DNA of 64,000 nt from Euryarchaeota archaeon Ods02 (GTDB lineage: Archaea > Halobacteriota > Halobacteria > Halobacteriales > Halorutilaceae): contig JAQZDA010000009.1 of the NCBI GenBank assembly GCA_028751075.1, positions 17,790-81,789 of the forward strand, in the 5' to 3' direction. The notes under the pieces were generated by a model. It made no database searches. It worked only from the letters and a program-made list of their open reading frames with translations, and was not told where the DNA came from. The position numbers and the translations under genes were made by a program. Positions 41,826 through 51,650 of the stretch are shown piece after piece. The first letter of the stretch is position 1, and every line of letters starts with the position of its first letter.

Positions 41826-42867
41826 GCTCCATCCGGGACATCGCCCTCAACACGATACGTCTCACCTGCTCGGCGTCGACGCCGTCGGCGTCTCTCTCGT
41901 CGAGCTTCCGTTCGAACTCCCTGTAGAGGTCGGACTCGACGGCGGCGGACGCGTTCTCCACTCCTCCCCGGTCGACGTGGAACTGCTCGGCTCCGACCTC
42001 CTCGAGCCGGCGTTCGACGCGTCGGTAGAACTCCTCCGGACCTCCTTCGACGTAGCCGGTGGCGTCGACGACGACCTCCGCGTCCTCTATCTCCCTCGCC
42101 TCCAGACGCCGGTCGAGAGCGTCTAGCTCGCTATCCTCCCTGCCGGGAACGACGGAGACGTCCTCGACCAGGTAGTGGTGGGTGGATAGGGAGAGGCTGC
42201 TGAAGCTCTCGGTCTCCGTGTCGTACAGCCAGGCTCGACGTCGCCCTGTCTCACCCCTGGTTATCGACACCGGCGACCCAGGGTAGACGAACTCCAGCTC
42301 TCTGTCTCCGAACTCCTGTTTCCTGGGTTCGCTGTGGACGTGTCCCGCGAAAACCACGTCGACTCCGGTCTCTAGGAGCTCCTCCGGGGTGAACGGCAGG
42401 TACCTGTTTTCGCCGCCGTATCCACCGATCTCCGTCGACAGGGTTCCGTGAACCAGGAGGGCGTTGACGTGTTCGGGATGGAGGGAGTCACGTATCTCGG
42501 GTACGAGCTCGTCGAAGCCGGAGTCGGTGTAGGGTACTGCGACGAGACGTAGTCCTTCGGCGTCTACAACCTCGACAGGGGGTTCGTGGAGGACGTCTAC
42601 GTCGTCTCCGAAGTAGTCCTCGTCCCGGTAGCTGTCGGCGTCGTGGTTCCCGGGTATCACGAACGTGTGGAAGCTGTTGTCGCTGAACAGCTCGCGTACC
42701 TCGGACTTCAGCTCCTCGACGTCGGCTGCGCGGTCGAAGAGGTCTCCTGCGACCAACAGGTGGTCGACGTCGTGTTCCCGCGACTTCCCGACTACCTCGC
42801 GGAGAGCTTCGAGGCGTTCGGGGTGATCGGGGTTGAGGTGGACGTCAGCGGTGACGAGGAGACGCAT
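41818..42867 (-). CDS. SbcD/Mre11/YhaO-like phosphoesterase
   Basis: 349 residues from ATG 42867. Metallophosphoesterase motifs in order: LLVTADVHLNPDHPERL, LLVAGDLFDRA, VIPGNHDAD, VHGTLS and FAGHVHSEP. The metal ligands are all present. The C-terminal 120 residues form a capping domain with RREFE-rich helices. The TATA-like ttaata (about 42897-42902) lies 25-35 nt upstream and favours this ATG over the GTG at 42882. Its operon partner is the YhaN-like ATPase. Confidence 0.87.
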   Translation of the reverse strand: MRLLVTADVHLNPDHPERLEALREVVGKSREHDVDHLLVAGDLFDRAADVEELKSEVRELFSDNSFHTFVIPGNHDADSYRDEDYFGDDVDVLHEPPVEVVDAEGLRLVAVPYTDSGFDELVPEIRDSLHPEHVNALLVHGTLSTEIGGYGGENRYLPFTPEELLETGVDVVFAGHVHSEPRKQEFGDRELEFVYPGSPVSITRGETGRRRAWLYDTETESFSSLSLSTHHYLVEDVSVVPGREDSELDALDRRLEAREIEDAEVVVDATGYVEGGPEEFYRRVERRLEEVGAEQFHVDRGGVENASAAVESDLYREFERKLDERDADGVDAEQVRRIVLRAMSRMERA

Positions 42868-42882
42868 TCTCTTGGCTGTCAC

Positions 42883-43155
42883 CGAGGGACTCGGATGTAT
42901 TAAGGCTACCCGTGAACCCCGGGGAAGCCGTGTGGTTAGTTAGACCCAGGTGAGCAGGCTATAATCGTTCACAGCCATACCGTGTAGTCGCTGAAGATGT
43001 AGAGAAGTCGTCGTTTCCGATGCTATAGCCATTCAGTCGTTCTCCATGAGCCAGCTAGTCTGGCGGAAGCCGATGTAGGTATTCGAACGTGGGGAGTTTG
43101 AGGGCGAGGGAGTGGGTTACCGCGGTTTGAAGTTCAGTTGGCTGTCGTGGTGGTC
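42883..43155. other. 273-bp spacer, nothing recognised
   Basis: Between the phosphoesterase start and the aIF1A stop. No open frame with coding character and no tRNA or CRISPR-like structure was seen on either strand. It includes the promoter of the phosphoesterase unit. Confidence 0.4.
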
Positions 43156-43452
43156 TCAGTAGTCGGCGAAGCCAAGATGTCCTTCCTCGCGCAATTGGTC
43201 GGCGTCGTCGTCCTCGTAAACCCACTCGATGTTGCCTTTCTCGTCCTGCCAGTCCCATGGTTCGATGACCACGACGTCTCCTTCCTCGATCCAGTTCCTG
43301 TACCTCATCCTGCCGGGGATACGTCCCATCCTGTTCTCGCCGTCCTCGCACTCGACGCGGACGTGGTTGCCTCCGTCGTGACGCGTCACCACGCCGAACA
43401 GCTCGTCTTCCCCCGGCATACGAAGGTTCTTCCTTCCGGAGTCCTCGGTCAT
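43156..43452 (-). CDS. translation initiation factor aIF1A
   Basis: 98 residues. OB-fold S1-like factor that binds the small subunit A site. Conserved: [40 protein letters not shown] and [16 protein letters not shown]. Basic N-terminus and acidic C-terminal tail as in the family. A TATA-like element lies 25-35 nt upstream (minus-strand ttacatttacg). Transcribed alone. Confidence 0.95.
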   Translation of the reverse strand: MTEDSGRKNLRMPGEDELFGVVTRHDGGNHVRVECEDGENRMGRIPGRMRYRNWIEEGDVVVIEPWDWQDEKGNIEWVYEDDDADQLREEGHLGFADY

Positions 43453-43593
43453 GTTGTGACCTAGACTGTCTGTACGTAAATGTAAACCGGTACACGGTGG
43501 CTCCTGAAGTATGCCGACCAGAAGGGCGTAGCCGTTCTCGGGAGGCGCAACAGCTAAAACTCCGGCCTGCCAACCACACGGGAAACGGGGAGT

Positions 43594-46098
43594 ATGGCTA
43601 CCACTATCCAGGTTCTATGCGTCGACGACGACCCGGACTACCTAGATCTGATGCAGTCGTATCTGGAGAGCGACGGCCGCAGCATAGAGGTCACACCAGT
43701 GGAGGATCCAGATACATGTCTGAGGCTTCTGGAGCGAAAGGATTTCGACTGCGTCGTCAGCGACTTCCAGATGCCGGATAAAGACGGTCTCGAGCTTCTG
43801 GAGGAGGTGCGGGACCGACGTCCCGAGCTACCGTATCTCCTGAACACAGCGGAGGGCACCGAAGACGTCGCGAGCGAAGCGATCGCGTCGGGCGTCGACG
43901 ACTACGTCCAGAAAAGATGGGGTCCCGAGGGATACGAGATACTGGCGAAGAGGATAAAGAACGCCGTAGCTCAGAACCGTGCGGAGACAGCGTACCAGGA
44001 GGTCTTCGAGAACTCCGCCGTCGGCCTCACCGTCCACGACCCCGAGACGGGGGAGGTGGTGGCGTCCAACGAACGGTTCAACCGGATGCTCGGCCACCCC
44101 GAGGGTGTAAAGCTATCGCTGGAGCACCTACGGGAGGAGAACGACGTCTCCGCGAAAGAGGTGGTTGACGCCGTGACGGCGACGGCCGAGGACGGCGCGA
44201 GGACAGTGGAGTGGCATCTCGAGGGCTCCGATGGCGAGGAGCTCTGGCTTGAGGTCGACCTGAGGTCCGCGGAGATAAACGGTGTAAGACGTGTCCTGGC
44301 GAGCGCCCGTGACGTAACCGAGAAGAAGAGACAGAAACAGCAGCTGAGACGACGCACCGATCTACTGGACCGTACGCAGGAGATAGCGAACGTGGGGGGC
44401 TGGGAGCTGGATCTCGAGACAGACGAGCTCAGGTGGACGAAGGAGGTCAGACGGATCAAGGGCTACCCTCCCGACGAGGAACCCACGGTGGAGGAGGCAT
44501 TGGAGACGTACCACTCTGAAGACCGCGAGGTCCTCGAGTCAGCTATCGACTCCGCGGTGGAGGAGGACGAACCCTACGACCTCGAGCTCAGGATCAAGAG
44601 ACCGGACGGCGAGATGCGGTGGGTGAGGACCCGCGGCGAACTACAGATCGAGGACGGCCAGAGGTACCTTCGAGGGACGATCCAGGACGTAAGCCAGAGG
44701 AAACGTAGGGAGCGCCGTTACGAAGCCGTCTTCAACAACACCCTGGAGTACAAGACCTTGCTGAAGCCAGACGGCACTCTGGTCGAGGTCAACGACACCG
44801 CACTGGCGTTCGGCGGCCTCGACAGGGACACGGTGAAGGGGATGAAGATCTGGAACACTCCGTGGGCGGCAGGGTTACCCGAGACCGAAGAGGCGATGAA
44901 GGAGTTACTGGAGACGGCGTCGGAGGGTGAAAGCCTGGTCACGGAGTTCGAGGTTAACGGCAGGGAAGGCCGCAGACTCGTGGACTGCTACGTCAGCCCT
45001 GTATCCACTCGGTCGGGGGACGTCGTGCTGGTGGTCGCCGAGGGAAGGGACGTTACTCAGCGGAGGCAACGTCAGAAGGAGCTGGAGCAGACGAAGAAAA
45101 GCCTACGGTCGATATTCGACGGCAGCCCGGACTCCATCTACCTGCACGACGAGGAAGGCAGGTTCATCGACGTCAACGACACCGCGTGCAGGCGGCTGGG
45201 GTACAGCCGCGACGAGCTGCTCGACCTCGGCATCTCGGATATATCCCCTCACGACCGCGAAGAGGTCGTAGAGACGTTCGGTGATGCGGAGTTCACCGAA
45301 CAGACGATCGAGACCGAACACATCCGTAAGGATGGCTCCACCTACCCGGTGCAGGTGAACGTCACCCGGGTCGAGCTAGAGGGACAGGACCAGTTCGTCG
45401 CCGTGGTACGCGACATCACCGAGGTCAAGGAGACGCAGCGCAGGCTCCGGAAACAACGTGACCGCCTCGAAGAGTTCGCCGAGATAGTCAGCCACGACCT
45501 GAGGAACCCGCTGACGGTCGCCAGCGGCCGCCTCGAGATGGCCAAGGAGGAATCCAGCAGCAGCCACCTCGAGGAGGTCGAAGATGCACACGACCGGATG
45601 GAGGAGATGATAGAGGACATGCTGGATCTGGCGAAGCAGGGTGAAAGGGTGCAGGAGTTCGAGGAGGTAGACCTAGAGCGTCTCGCGAGGAGGTCTTGGG
45701 CGAACGTCGCCACCGGGGAAGCGGAGCTAGAGGTGGACGACAGCATCAGGTTCGACGCGGACTCCGACAGGTTCAGCAGGCTACTGGAGAACCTCTACGC
45801 CAACGCATACGAACACGGTAGCGGAAGCGTAGAAGATCTGGAGGTTCGGGTAGGTTCCCTAATGGGTTCCGAGAAAGGGTTCTACGTCGAAGACAACGGA
45901 GCAGGCATACCCAAGGACCGCCGCAGCCAGGTGTTCGAAACCGGATATACCACATCCGAAGAAGGAACCGGCCTCGGCCTCAAGGTGGTGGAGGAGATAG
46001 CGGAAGCGCACGGCTGGAAAGTCAGCGTAGACGAATCATCGGAGGGGGGAGCCCGGTTCGAGATCACCGGCGTGGACCAAGCTGACGAAGGCATGTAA
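43594..46098 (+). CDS. response-regulator/multi-PAS histidine kinase
   Basis: 834 residues, soluble. REC domain (1-120) with Asp57 in [13 protein letters not shown] and Lys in DDYVQKRWG; four PAS domains (about 125-240, 245-365, 370-485, 490-610), each with the N-cap 'AVFENS / [17 protein letters not shown]' pattern; HisKA H-box [20 protein letters not shown]; HATPase ([34 protein letters not shown]). A typical haloarchaeal cytosolic sensor, phosphorylated by another kinase or self-regulated through REC. No membrane segment. Confidence 0.9.
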   Translation: MATTIQVLCVDDDPDYLDLMQSYLESDGRSIEVTPVEDPDTCLRLLERKDFDCVVSDFQMPDKDGLELLEEVRDRRPELPYLLNTAEGTEDVASEAIASGVDDYVQKRWGPEGYEILAKRIKNAVAQNRAETAYQEVFENSAVGLTVHDPETGEVVASNERFNRMLGHPEGVKLSLEHLREENDVSAKEVVDAVTATAEDGARTVEWHLEGSDGEELWLEVDLRSAEINGVRRVLASARDVTEKKRQKQQLRRRTDLLDRTQEIANVGGWELDLETDELRWTKEVRRIKGYPPDEEPTVEEALETYHSEDREVLESAIDSAVEEDEPYDLELRIKRPDGEMRWVRTRGELQIEDGQRYLRGTIQDVSQRKRRERRYEAVFNNTLEYKTLLKPDGTLVEVNDTALAFGGLDRDTVKGMKIWNTPWAAGLPETEEAMKELLETASEGESLVTEFEVNGREGRRLVDCYVSPVSTRSGDVVLVVAEGRDVTQRRQRQKELEQTKKSLRSIFDGSPDSIYLHDEEGRFIDVNDTACRRLGYSRDELLDLGISDISPHDREEVVETFGDAEFTEQTIETEHIRKDGSTYPVQVNVTRVELEGQDQFVAVVRDITEVKETQRRLRKQRDRLEEFAEIVSHDLRNPLTVASGRLEMAKEESSSSHLEEVEDAHDRMEEMIEDMLDLAKQGERVQEFEEVDLERLARRSWANVATGEAELEVDDSIRFDADSDRFSRLLENLYANAYEHGSGSVEDLEVRVGSLMGSEKGFYVEDNGAGIPKDRRSQVFETGYTTSEEGTGLGLKVVEEIAEAHGWKVSVDESSEGGARFEITGVDQADEGM

Positions 46099-46237
46099 CT
46101 TCTCCAGAGGCCATCTGCGGCGGTTGAAACATCCTCCTTAACCTATAGGTGAGCGCGGAGACCTGATCTATAGAGGATACCCCATGTAGTAGTGACTCCA
46201 GCAACCTATTTGCCCCCTCCGAAACAACCTCTATTGG

Positions 46238-47116
46238 ATGACTGAATACGCGGTAGACGACGCCGATCTCGAAGCCCTGGCGAACGAAGCCCTGTCCGCG
46301 GAGTTCTCCGCACACACAGGGGGTAGGCCCGTCACCTACCCGCTCACCCCGTTCTACGACAGCGACCGCGGCACGTTGTTCGTCACCTCGGCTCCCGCGT
46401 TCTCCAGCAAGGTCGACCGTGCGCGCGAGGAACCCATGGTGGCGTTGCTGTTCGACGTGGAGGACGATCCCGTGCTCGTGCGGGGGGAGGCCACGGTGTA
46501 CGACGACGACCTAGAGTACAACGCCCGCTACGTCCGACGGCTGATAGAGAGCCTTCCCGACGGCCACAAGAGAGGGGTGTTCGAGGCCACAGAGAGGAAG
46601 CTCGCGAACCCCATCGGGAACCTCCTGCTCGACTGGTACGGCCTCCGGATTCTCGTCGAGATAGAACCCGTGGAAGTGGAGGGGTTCGACGAAGGCTGCA
46701 CCTCGGGGTTCGAAGCCTGGCCGGCGGTGGATATGGACTCGGGAGAAGCCGACAAGCACTCTCGCGCGGTCTACACCTACGTGGGTGACGACGGACCGCG
46801 GTCGCTGCCGGTCACGGAGTTCGACGTCGAGGGAGGCGATGCGGCGCTGGAGCTCGCGGCCTCCGCCGACGTAGGCGATGGACAGCCCTGCTGCCTGCTT
46901 CTGCACTGGCATAGCTCCGACCTCACGACGCTCGGACAGCGGATGGTCCGAGGGAGAGCGAGTAACCCCGGGGGACGTACCCTGGAGTTCGACCCCGCTA
47001 GCTCCTTCGAGATGTCGACCGAGGGCTTCCTCGACTTCCTCCGGTTCATCTGGCAGGGCAAGACACAGACGCGGGAGTACTTCGGGGAGACCGGGGTCAC
47101 AGGGTGGACGTGGTAG
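46238..47116 (+). CDS. pyridoxamine oxidase-like FMN split-barrel protein
   Basis: 292 residues. The first 150 residues resemble FMN-binding split barrels: GGRPVTYPLTPFYDSDRGTL, FVTSAPAFSSKVDRARE, PMVALLFDVEDDPVLVRGEA and the RL(I/V)xI strand with VEIEPVEVEGF. The C-terminal half repeats the pattern loosely (VTEFDVEGGDAALELAASAD). Likely binds a flavin; substrate unknown. Seven bases before the Nmad3-like gene, so probably an operon. Confidence 0.68.
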   Translation: MTEYAVDDADLEALANEALSAEFSAHTGGRPVTYPLTPFYDSDRGTLFVTSAPAFSSKVDRAREEPMVALLFDVEDDPVLVRGEATVYDDDLEYNARYVRRLIESLPDGHKRGVFEATERKLANPIGNLLLDWYGLRILVEIEPVEVEGFDEGCTSGFEAWPAVDMDSGEADKHSRAVYTYVGDDGPRSLPVTEFDVEGGDAALELAASADVGDGQPCCLLLHWHSSDLTTLGQRMVRGRASNPGGRTLEFDPASSFEMSTEGFLDFLRFIWQGKTQTREYFGETGVTGWTW

Positions 47117-47123
47117 AACAAGT

Positions 47124-47873
47124 ATGACGGTGGTCCTCTCCGGAGTCGCCGCAGACACGACGAACGTCTCCCCCGTGCCATCCGTCGACGGTGACGGCCG
47201 CTTCAGCTACGTACCCATACCCGAACGCAGCCGCAGCGCCACGGTGGAGGACAGCTGTTACGGTGACTGGTGGCTAGCCGACGGCTACACCGCAGCCGAC
47301 CACTTAGAGGAGATACGTCCTAAGGGCGACGACACCCTGAGGGTCCGCGGTGACGAACTTGCAGACTGGCCCTTGCATCACGACCCTAACTTCGACGCGG
47401 CGACGTACGGCGAACGACGAGGTGCCTACACCCGACGTCTGCTTGAGCTCGAAGCCGGCGACGTAGTAGCCTTCTACACTGGCTTGAGGCGAGATGGCTC
47501 GATGCACCGTTACCTAATCGGATACATAGAGGTCGAGAGGGTATACGACGTCGATGCAATGGAGTACGATAGAGCGGTGGAGGTTCTGATGGACAACCCG
47601 GAGAACGCCCACACCAAGCGATGGCAGGCGACCGGGGAGGTAGACAGCGGACTCACAGTCGCCGACGGAAGCGACGCCCGTCTGTTGGACCGCGCCCGCA
47701 GAATCAGCGTGCAGAGAGACAATGGCCACTACTACCTCGACGCGGAGCTAGAGACACGGTGGCGTCCGAGGCATTCGGGCGATGGTACGGCGTACCTCGG
47801 CGGCGTCAAGCAGGCGCATCTACTGGACGTCGATGGAGAGAAGTTCCAGTCGGACGTCGTGAATCAGCTGTAG
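47124..47873 (+). CDS. Nmad3-like nucleotide-modification-associated protein
   Basis: 249 residues from ATG 47124. Resembles Nmad3 (nucleotide modification associated domain 3): MTVVLSGVAADTTNVSPVPS, DGRFSYVPIPERS, LHHDPNFDAATYGERR, LEAGDVVAFYTGLRRDGSM and LIGYIEVERVYDV match the family order 'sP.P...DG.l..iPIP', 'H.DPd', 'gD.Flff.gl'. The family was predicted from phage and DNA-modification neighbourhoods; biochemical role unknown. No methyltransferase or restriction gene is nearby. Its stop abuts that of the convergent transporter gene. Confidence 0.6.
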   Translation: MTVVLSGVAADTTNVSPVPSVDGDGRFSYVPIPERSRSATVEDSCYGDWWLADGYTAADHLEEIRPKGDDTLRVRGDELADWPLHHDPNFDAATYGERRGAYTRRLLELEAGDVVAFYTGLRRDGSMHRYLIGYIEVERVYDVDAMEYDRAVEVLMDNPENAHTKRWQATGEVDSGLTVADGSDARLLDRARRISVQRDNGHYYLDAELETRWRPRHSGDGTAYLGGVKQAHLLDVDGEKFQSDVVNQL

Positions 47874-49229
47874 CTAGAGCTCACCGAGGAACTCAAGGAA
47901 CTCCGTCCGCAGGAAATCGACGTAGCTGGTGACGGCGAGCGCGAGCGAGACCACCAGCACCACGAGGACGGGGACGCGCACCAGCCAGATCCATACTGTG
48001 CCGACAGACCGGAGGTCTCCGATTCCTTTCGAAAGCTCGTCTATGGCTTCCTCTGACTTCAGCCAGCCTACGAGCACTACGAGGCCAAGGGCGCCGAGAA
48101 CCAGGAGGACCTCCGCCGCCAGCTGGTCGTAGAGGGTAACCATCGTGAGGTCGACGGTAACGGGTAGACCAAGCAGCAACATGCCGGCTCCTACGGCGAT
48201 AGTTCCTCTTACGCGGTCGACACCGTGTTCATCTATGAGGTAGCTGATGACGACCTCCATCAGGCTGATGGCGCTGGATACTGCGGCGAGCGCGAAGGCG
48301 AAGAAGAACAGGAACCCCAGCACCAACCCAAATGGGATGTCGGTGAAGGCTGCGGCGAGGCTGACGAACACCGCTCCTGGACCCGGGGACGCGGGGTCGA
48401 CGCCGGCGGCGAACAGGATGGGGAAGACGACCAGTCCCGCGAGCAGTGCGATTCCGGTGTCTAGGCCGATGATGGCGCCGGCGTCTTCACCGAGGTTCCG
48501 GTCCTCGCTCATGTAGGAGGAGTACGTTATCATCACACCCATCCCCAGTGACAAGGTGAAGAACGCCTGTCCTGCGGCGGCCGGCAGGATGCTCTGCCAC
48601 TCCGCAGCTATGACGCTGAAGTCCGGAGAGAGGTAGTAGCTGTATGCGCCTGCGACGTCGGGTAAGGTGTAGGCGTAGACTGCGAGCGCCAGCAGAAGCG
48701 CGACTATAGCTGGCACCATGAGCTTGACGGCGATCTCGATGCCGCGGCGGATGCCGAGCGCTACGATGCCGACGACTATGGCCATGAAGATCAGGTGGAA
48801 GACTGCGGCGTCTAATCCCGTGGATATGGTGCCGAAGTAGGCTTCGGGGTCTTCGGTGTAGCCGCCGGTCGCGCTACCTACCGTGTACCTGAGCACCCAG
48901 CCGGCGACGACGCTGTAGTACGAGAGGATGACGAAGCCGATCAGGACGAACAGACCTCCTAGGTACTTCCAGCTGTCTCCACCTATGGCTTTGAGGGCGC
49001 CGACGGGGTTGCGGTCGGTGCGTCTGCCGACGACGAACTCGACGAGTATCGCGGGCAGGCCTATGAAGACGATGAACAGAAGGTAGACGAGGAGGAACGC
49101 CGCACCTCCTTCCTCGCCTACCTGGAAGGGGAAACGCCAGATGTTACCGAGACCTACTGCGCTGCCGACGGCTGCGAGCACGAAGCCGATACGTGTCGCC
49201 CAGGTCTCACGCTGGATGCTTTCGGACAT
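47874..49229 (-). CDS. SNF-family sodium-dependent transporter
   Basis: 451 residues, about 12 helices. Neurotransmitter:sodium symporter (LeuT) fold: WATRIGFVLAAVGSAVGLGN at helix 1 (sodium-binding GSAVGLGNIWRFPF), a conserved helix 2 YLLFIVFIGLPAILVEFVVG, and SLGMGVMITYSSYMSE at helix 6-7. Expected to import amino acids or related solutes with Na+, fitting a salty habitat. Substrate not deducible. Confidence 0.93.
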   Translation of the reverse strand: MSESIQRETWATRIGFVLAAVGSAVGLGNIWRFPFQVGEEGGAAFLLVYLLFIVFIGLPAILVEFVVGRRTDRNPVGALKAIGGDSWKYLGGLFVLIGFVILSYYSVVAGWVLRYTVGSATGGYTEDPEAYFGTISTGLDAAVFHLIFMAIVVGIVALGIRRGIEIAVKLMVPAIVALLLALAVYAYTLPDVAGAYSYYLSPDFSVIAAEWQSILPAAAGQAFFTLSLGMGVMITYSSYMSEDRNLGEDAGAIIGLDTGIALLAGLVVFPILFAAGVDPASPGPGAVFVSLAAAFTDIPFGLVLGFLFFFAFALAAVSSAISLMEVVISYLIDEHGVDRVRGTIAVGAGMLLLGLPVTVDLTMVTLYDQLAAEVLLVLGALGLVVLVGWLKSEEAIDELSKGIGDLRSVGTVWIWLVRVPVLVVLVVSLALAVTSYVDFLRTEFLEFLGEL

Positions 49230-49324
49230 ATACAGGGATTAAAAATGTAACTGTATTAAAGCTTGTGCGGGGGGTGGGGACAGGAGTTCGACGGCTGAAA
49301 ATATATAGCTAGCAGGGTAGTTCG

Positions 49325-49837
49325 TCAGAAAGCGGTGCCCTGGCTGGCGTCGTACTCCGCCTCTAACTGCGTCGCGCCGACGACCTCCGCCCCCATCGCT
49401 ATCGCGCTGCCGAGCCTCTGTTTACGCGTCGGCTCCGCTGCACCGAGCTCTCCATCGAGGGCGACGAGCTTGAACCTGTAGACGTGGGTTCCATCGGGGG
49501 GAGAGGGGCCGCCGTAACCCTGCTCCATGTAGTCGTTGTACCCCTCCGTCGCGTCGTCGGCGCTCCAGTCACGGGGTATCTCGCGGACTTCCCCCGGGAT
49601 ATCCCATACCAGCCAGTGGTCCCAGGTGTGGCCGGCGACGGGTTCCGCGTCCGGGTCGTCGAACACGAGCACGAGCGACTCGGCTTCGTCTGGAACGCCA
49701 GATATATTCAGCGGCGGGCATTCGTTTTCGTTCGCGTAACCCGTGTAGTCCGGTAGCCTGCCTCCGTCGTCGAACTCCGGACTCGATAGCTGTAGGCTGC
49801 CCTGCTGTTCGAGGTCTCCGTCGAGTAACGTAGCCAT
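49325..49837 (-). CDS. YbhB/YbcL-type PEBP family protein
   Basis: 170 residues. Phosphatidylethanolamine-binding-protein fold: LQLSSPEFDDGGRLPDYTGY, ECPPLNISGVPDEAESLVLV, FDDPDAEPVAGHTWDHWLVW and YGGPSPPDGTHVYRFKLVAL. The anion-binding Asp-Pro-Asp and His are present. Function in archaea unclear; soluble, single domain. Confidence 0.93.
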   Translation of the reverse strand: MATLLDGDLEQQGSLQLSSPEFDDGGRLPDYTGYANENECPPLNISGVPDEAESLVLVFDDPDAEPVAGHTWDHWLVWDIPGEVREIPRDWSADDATEGYNDYMEQGYGGPSPPDGTHVYRFKLVALDGELGAAEPTRKQRLGSAIAMGAEVVGATQLEAEYDASQGTAF

Positions 49838-49960
49838 GTATCTTTCTACCTCCAGAGAGACCTAGCGTGACGGAGCCCTTCTTTCTTACGCGAACCCTCA
49901 CCGGTAGGTAGCCATTCGACCTGTGAAGCTATTTACTGCTGCGGCGTCTCGGGTTCAGGT

Positions 49961-50968
49961 ATGTCAGAGGTGCTCTGGTTGGTCGGTCTCGCCGTCGTCT
50001 CCACGGCGTTCATATGGTTCGGCGGCACGCGTTTCGAAGCCGCCGCTGACCGGCTCTCCACTTACTACGGGCTGCCGGCGGCGGTGCAGGGCGCCGTCGT
50101 CGTCGCCATCGGAAGCAGCATGCCGGAGCTCCTCACCGCGCTGCTCGCACCCCTCAGACACGGGGAGTTCGAGCTCGGCGTCGCCGTCATCCTCGGCTCC
50201 GCCGTCTTCAACGTCCTGGTCATACCAGCGCTCGCCACCCTGGCGACGGACGGCGGCATGCGTTCGACGCCGGGGCTAGTCTACAAGGAAGCCCAGTTCT
50301 ACATGCTCGCGGTCGCCGTCTTCCTGCTCACTCTTTCGTTCGCAGTGATATACAACCCCGTCGACGGAGGCGGCGGCGAACTCACACGGGGTCTCGTGCT
50401 GATACCGCTCGTAACCTACCTCCTGTACGTCTTCATCCAGTACGAGGAGACCATCGAGCACGACGTCGTCGCAGAAGTCGAGGACGTCGCGGTTCTCCGT
50501 GAGTGGGGGGTTCTGGCTGTGGCGTTCGTCTTCATAGCCGTGGGAGTGGAGGGATTCATACATTTCGCCGTCGACCTCGGAGGCCTCATGGGCACCGACA
50601 GCTACGTCTGGGGGTTGACGGTCATCGCCGCGGCGAGCAGCCTGCCGGACGCAGTCTTGAGCGTCACCGCTGCACGGCGTGACAACGAGGTGACGAGCAT
50701 AGCGAACGTCTTCGGCAGCAACGTCTTCGACCTCCTAGTCGTCGTACCCGCCGCCGTGATAGTCGTTGGCTCCACCGCCGTCGACTACACCCGCGCGACA
50801 CCGTTGATCGGTTACCTCATCTTCGCCACCGTCCTACTGTTCACGCTGATGCGCACGGGCTTCAGGGTGTCGAGGGCGGAGGCCTACGTCCTCGCGGCGG
50901 CTTACCTCGGGTTTGCCGTCTGGACTGTCGCCGAAGCGTTCGGATACGTCGGACTGCTGTCCCCGTGA
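49961..50968 (+). CDS. CaCA-family sodium/calcium exchanger
   Basis: 335 residues, ten to eleven helices in two inverted halves. Alpha-1 repeat: VAIGSSMPELLTALLAPLRH ... GSAVFNVLVIP; alpha-2 repeat: AAASSLPDAVLSVTAARRDN ... GSNVFDLLVV. The acidic residue of the second repeat is Asp instead of Glu, a change seen in some archaeal members. Expected to exchange Ca2+ with Na+. Confidence 0.92.
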   Translation: MSEVLWLVGLAVVSTAFIWFGGTRFEAAADRLSTYYGLPAAVQGAVVVAIGSSMPELLTALLAPLRHGEFELGVAVILGSAVFNVLVIPALATLATDGGMRSTPGLVYKEAQFYMLAVAVFLLTLSFAVIYNPVDGGGGELTRGLVLIPLVTYLLYVFIQYEETIEHDVVAEVEDVAVLREWGVLAVAFVFIAVGVEGFIHFAVDLGGLMGTDSYVWGLTVIAAASSLPDAVLSVTAARRDNEVTSIANVFGSNVFDLLVVVPAAVIVVGSTAVDYTRATPLIGYLIFATVLLFTLMRTGFRVSRAEAYVLAAAYLGFAVWTVAEAFGYVGLLSP

Positions 50969-51114
50969 TATACGGCCTAAACCTTCGCGAGCTATGGCTT
51001 CATCGCTCAGACAAACCCCCGTTACCCGGTGGTGTCTGGAATCTGTCGCCGTTTCTGGGATACTTGTCCCTCCAAAGCCAACAACTATATGGTATGAAAG
51101 ACTATGAGGTACCG

Positions 51115-51639
51115 ATGGCAGCGACAGAGGAAACTGGTGTGGGAACTGACCTAACGCTGGCCGAACTCACCGCGAAGGACCTGCAGCAGAGATCCGAGGT
51201 AGAGATCGACGAGATATACCGGGAGTCAGACACCCCGGAGGTACAGGAGCTAGAGGGCAGATACCATGGTACCGTGGTCTCCGGCAGCGTGTTCCCTTTC
51301 GACGTCGACGGCGCGCTCCACCTGATCAACAACCCCTGGATGCCGTGGAAGGGGAAGAAGTTCTACCCCATCGACGACGAGGAAGCCCGCGGCTGCAACT
51401 GGTACGAGGTGGGTCCGATGGAGCGCAACGGATACAGATTCGTCGGCCGGCAGACCCCCGCTATCTACGGGTTGAACGACGCCTACGTCGCTGACTACGA
51501 CCTCCCAGACAACCCCGGCGCGGTGCAGAGCGTACGCGACGAGATCAAGAGGGTTCGTGAGGGACTGTATCTCGGACGCACATACATGCGGATACGCGGC
51601 GAACATCAGTTCGTCATGTACTTCGCTCTCGACGGGTGA
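51115..51639 (+). CDS. conserved-looking protein of unknown function
   Basis: 174 residues from ATG 51115, the start supported by the TATA-like aactatatgg about 27-30 nt upstream. Upstream in-frame starts (51094, 50965) would cover the TATA element. Contains GRYHGTVVSGSVFPFDVDG, NPWMPWKGKKFYPIDDEEA and YMRIRGEHQFVMYFALDG. The GRYHG ... WKGKKF ... RGEHQFVMYF order is faintly like the GXWXG/DUF4334 fold; this is only a suggestion. No membrane segment. Confidence 0.6.
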   Translation: MAATEETGVGTDLTLAELTAKDLQQRSEVEIDEIYRESDTPEVQELEGRYHGTVVSGSVFPFDVDGALHLINNPWMPWKGKKFYPIDDEEARGCNWYEVGPMERNGYRFVGRQTPAIYGLNDAYVADYDLPDNPGAVQSVRDEIKRVREGLYLGRTYMRIRGEHQFVMYFALDG

Positions 51640-51650
51640 CCTCACACCAC

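Noticed and set aside
42883..43155. Possible RNA gene in the phosphoesterase-aIF1A gap
   Set aside because: No cloverleaf, C/D box pair or stable hairpin was found by eye.
46878..47123. Longer frame upstream of the Nmad3-like gene
   Set aside because: It overlaps the FMN-barrel gene in another phase; ATG 47124 starts exactly at the conserved MTVVLS.
50965..51114. N-terminal extension of the unknown protein at 51115
   Set aside because: It would run through the TATA element and abut the exchanger stop; residues are not acidic.
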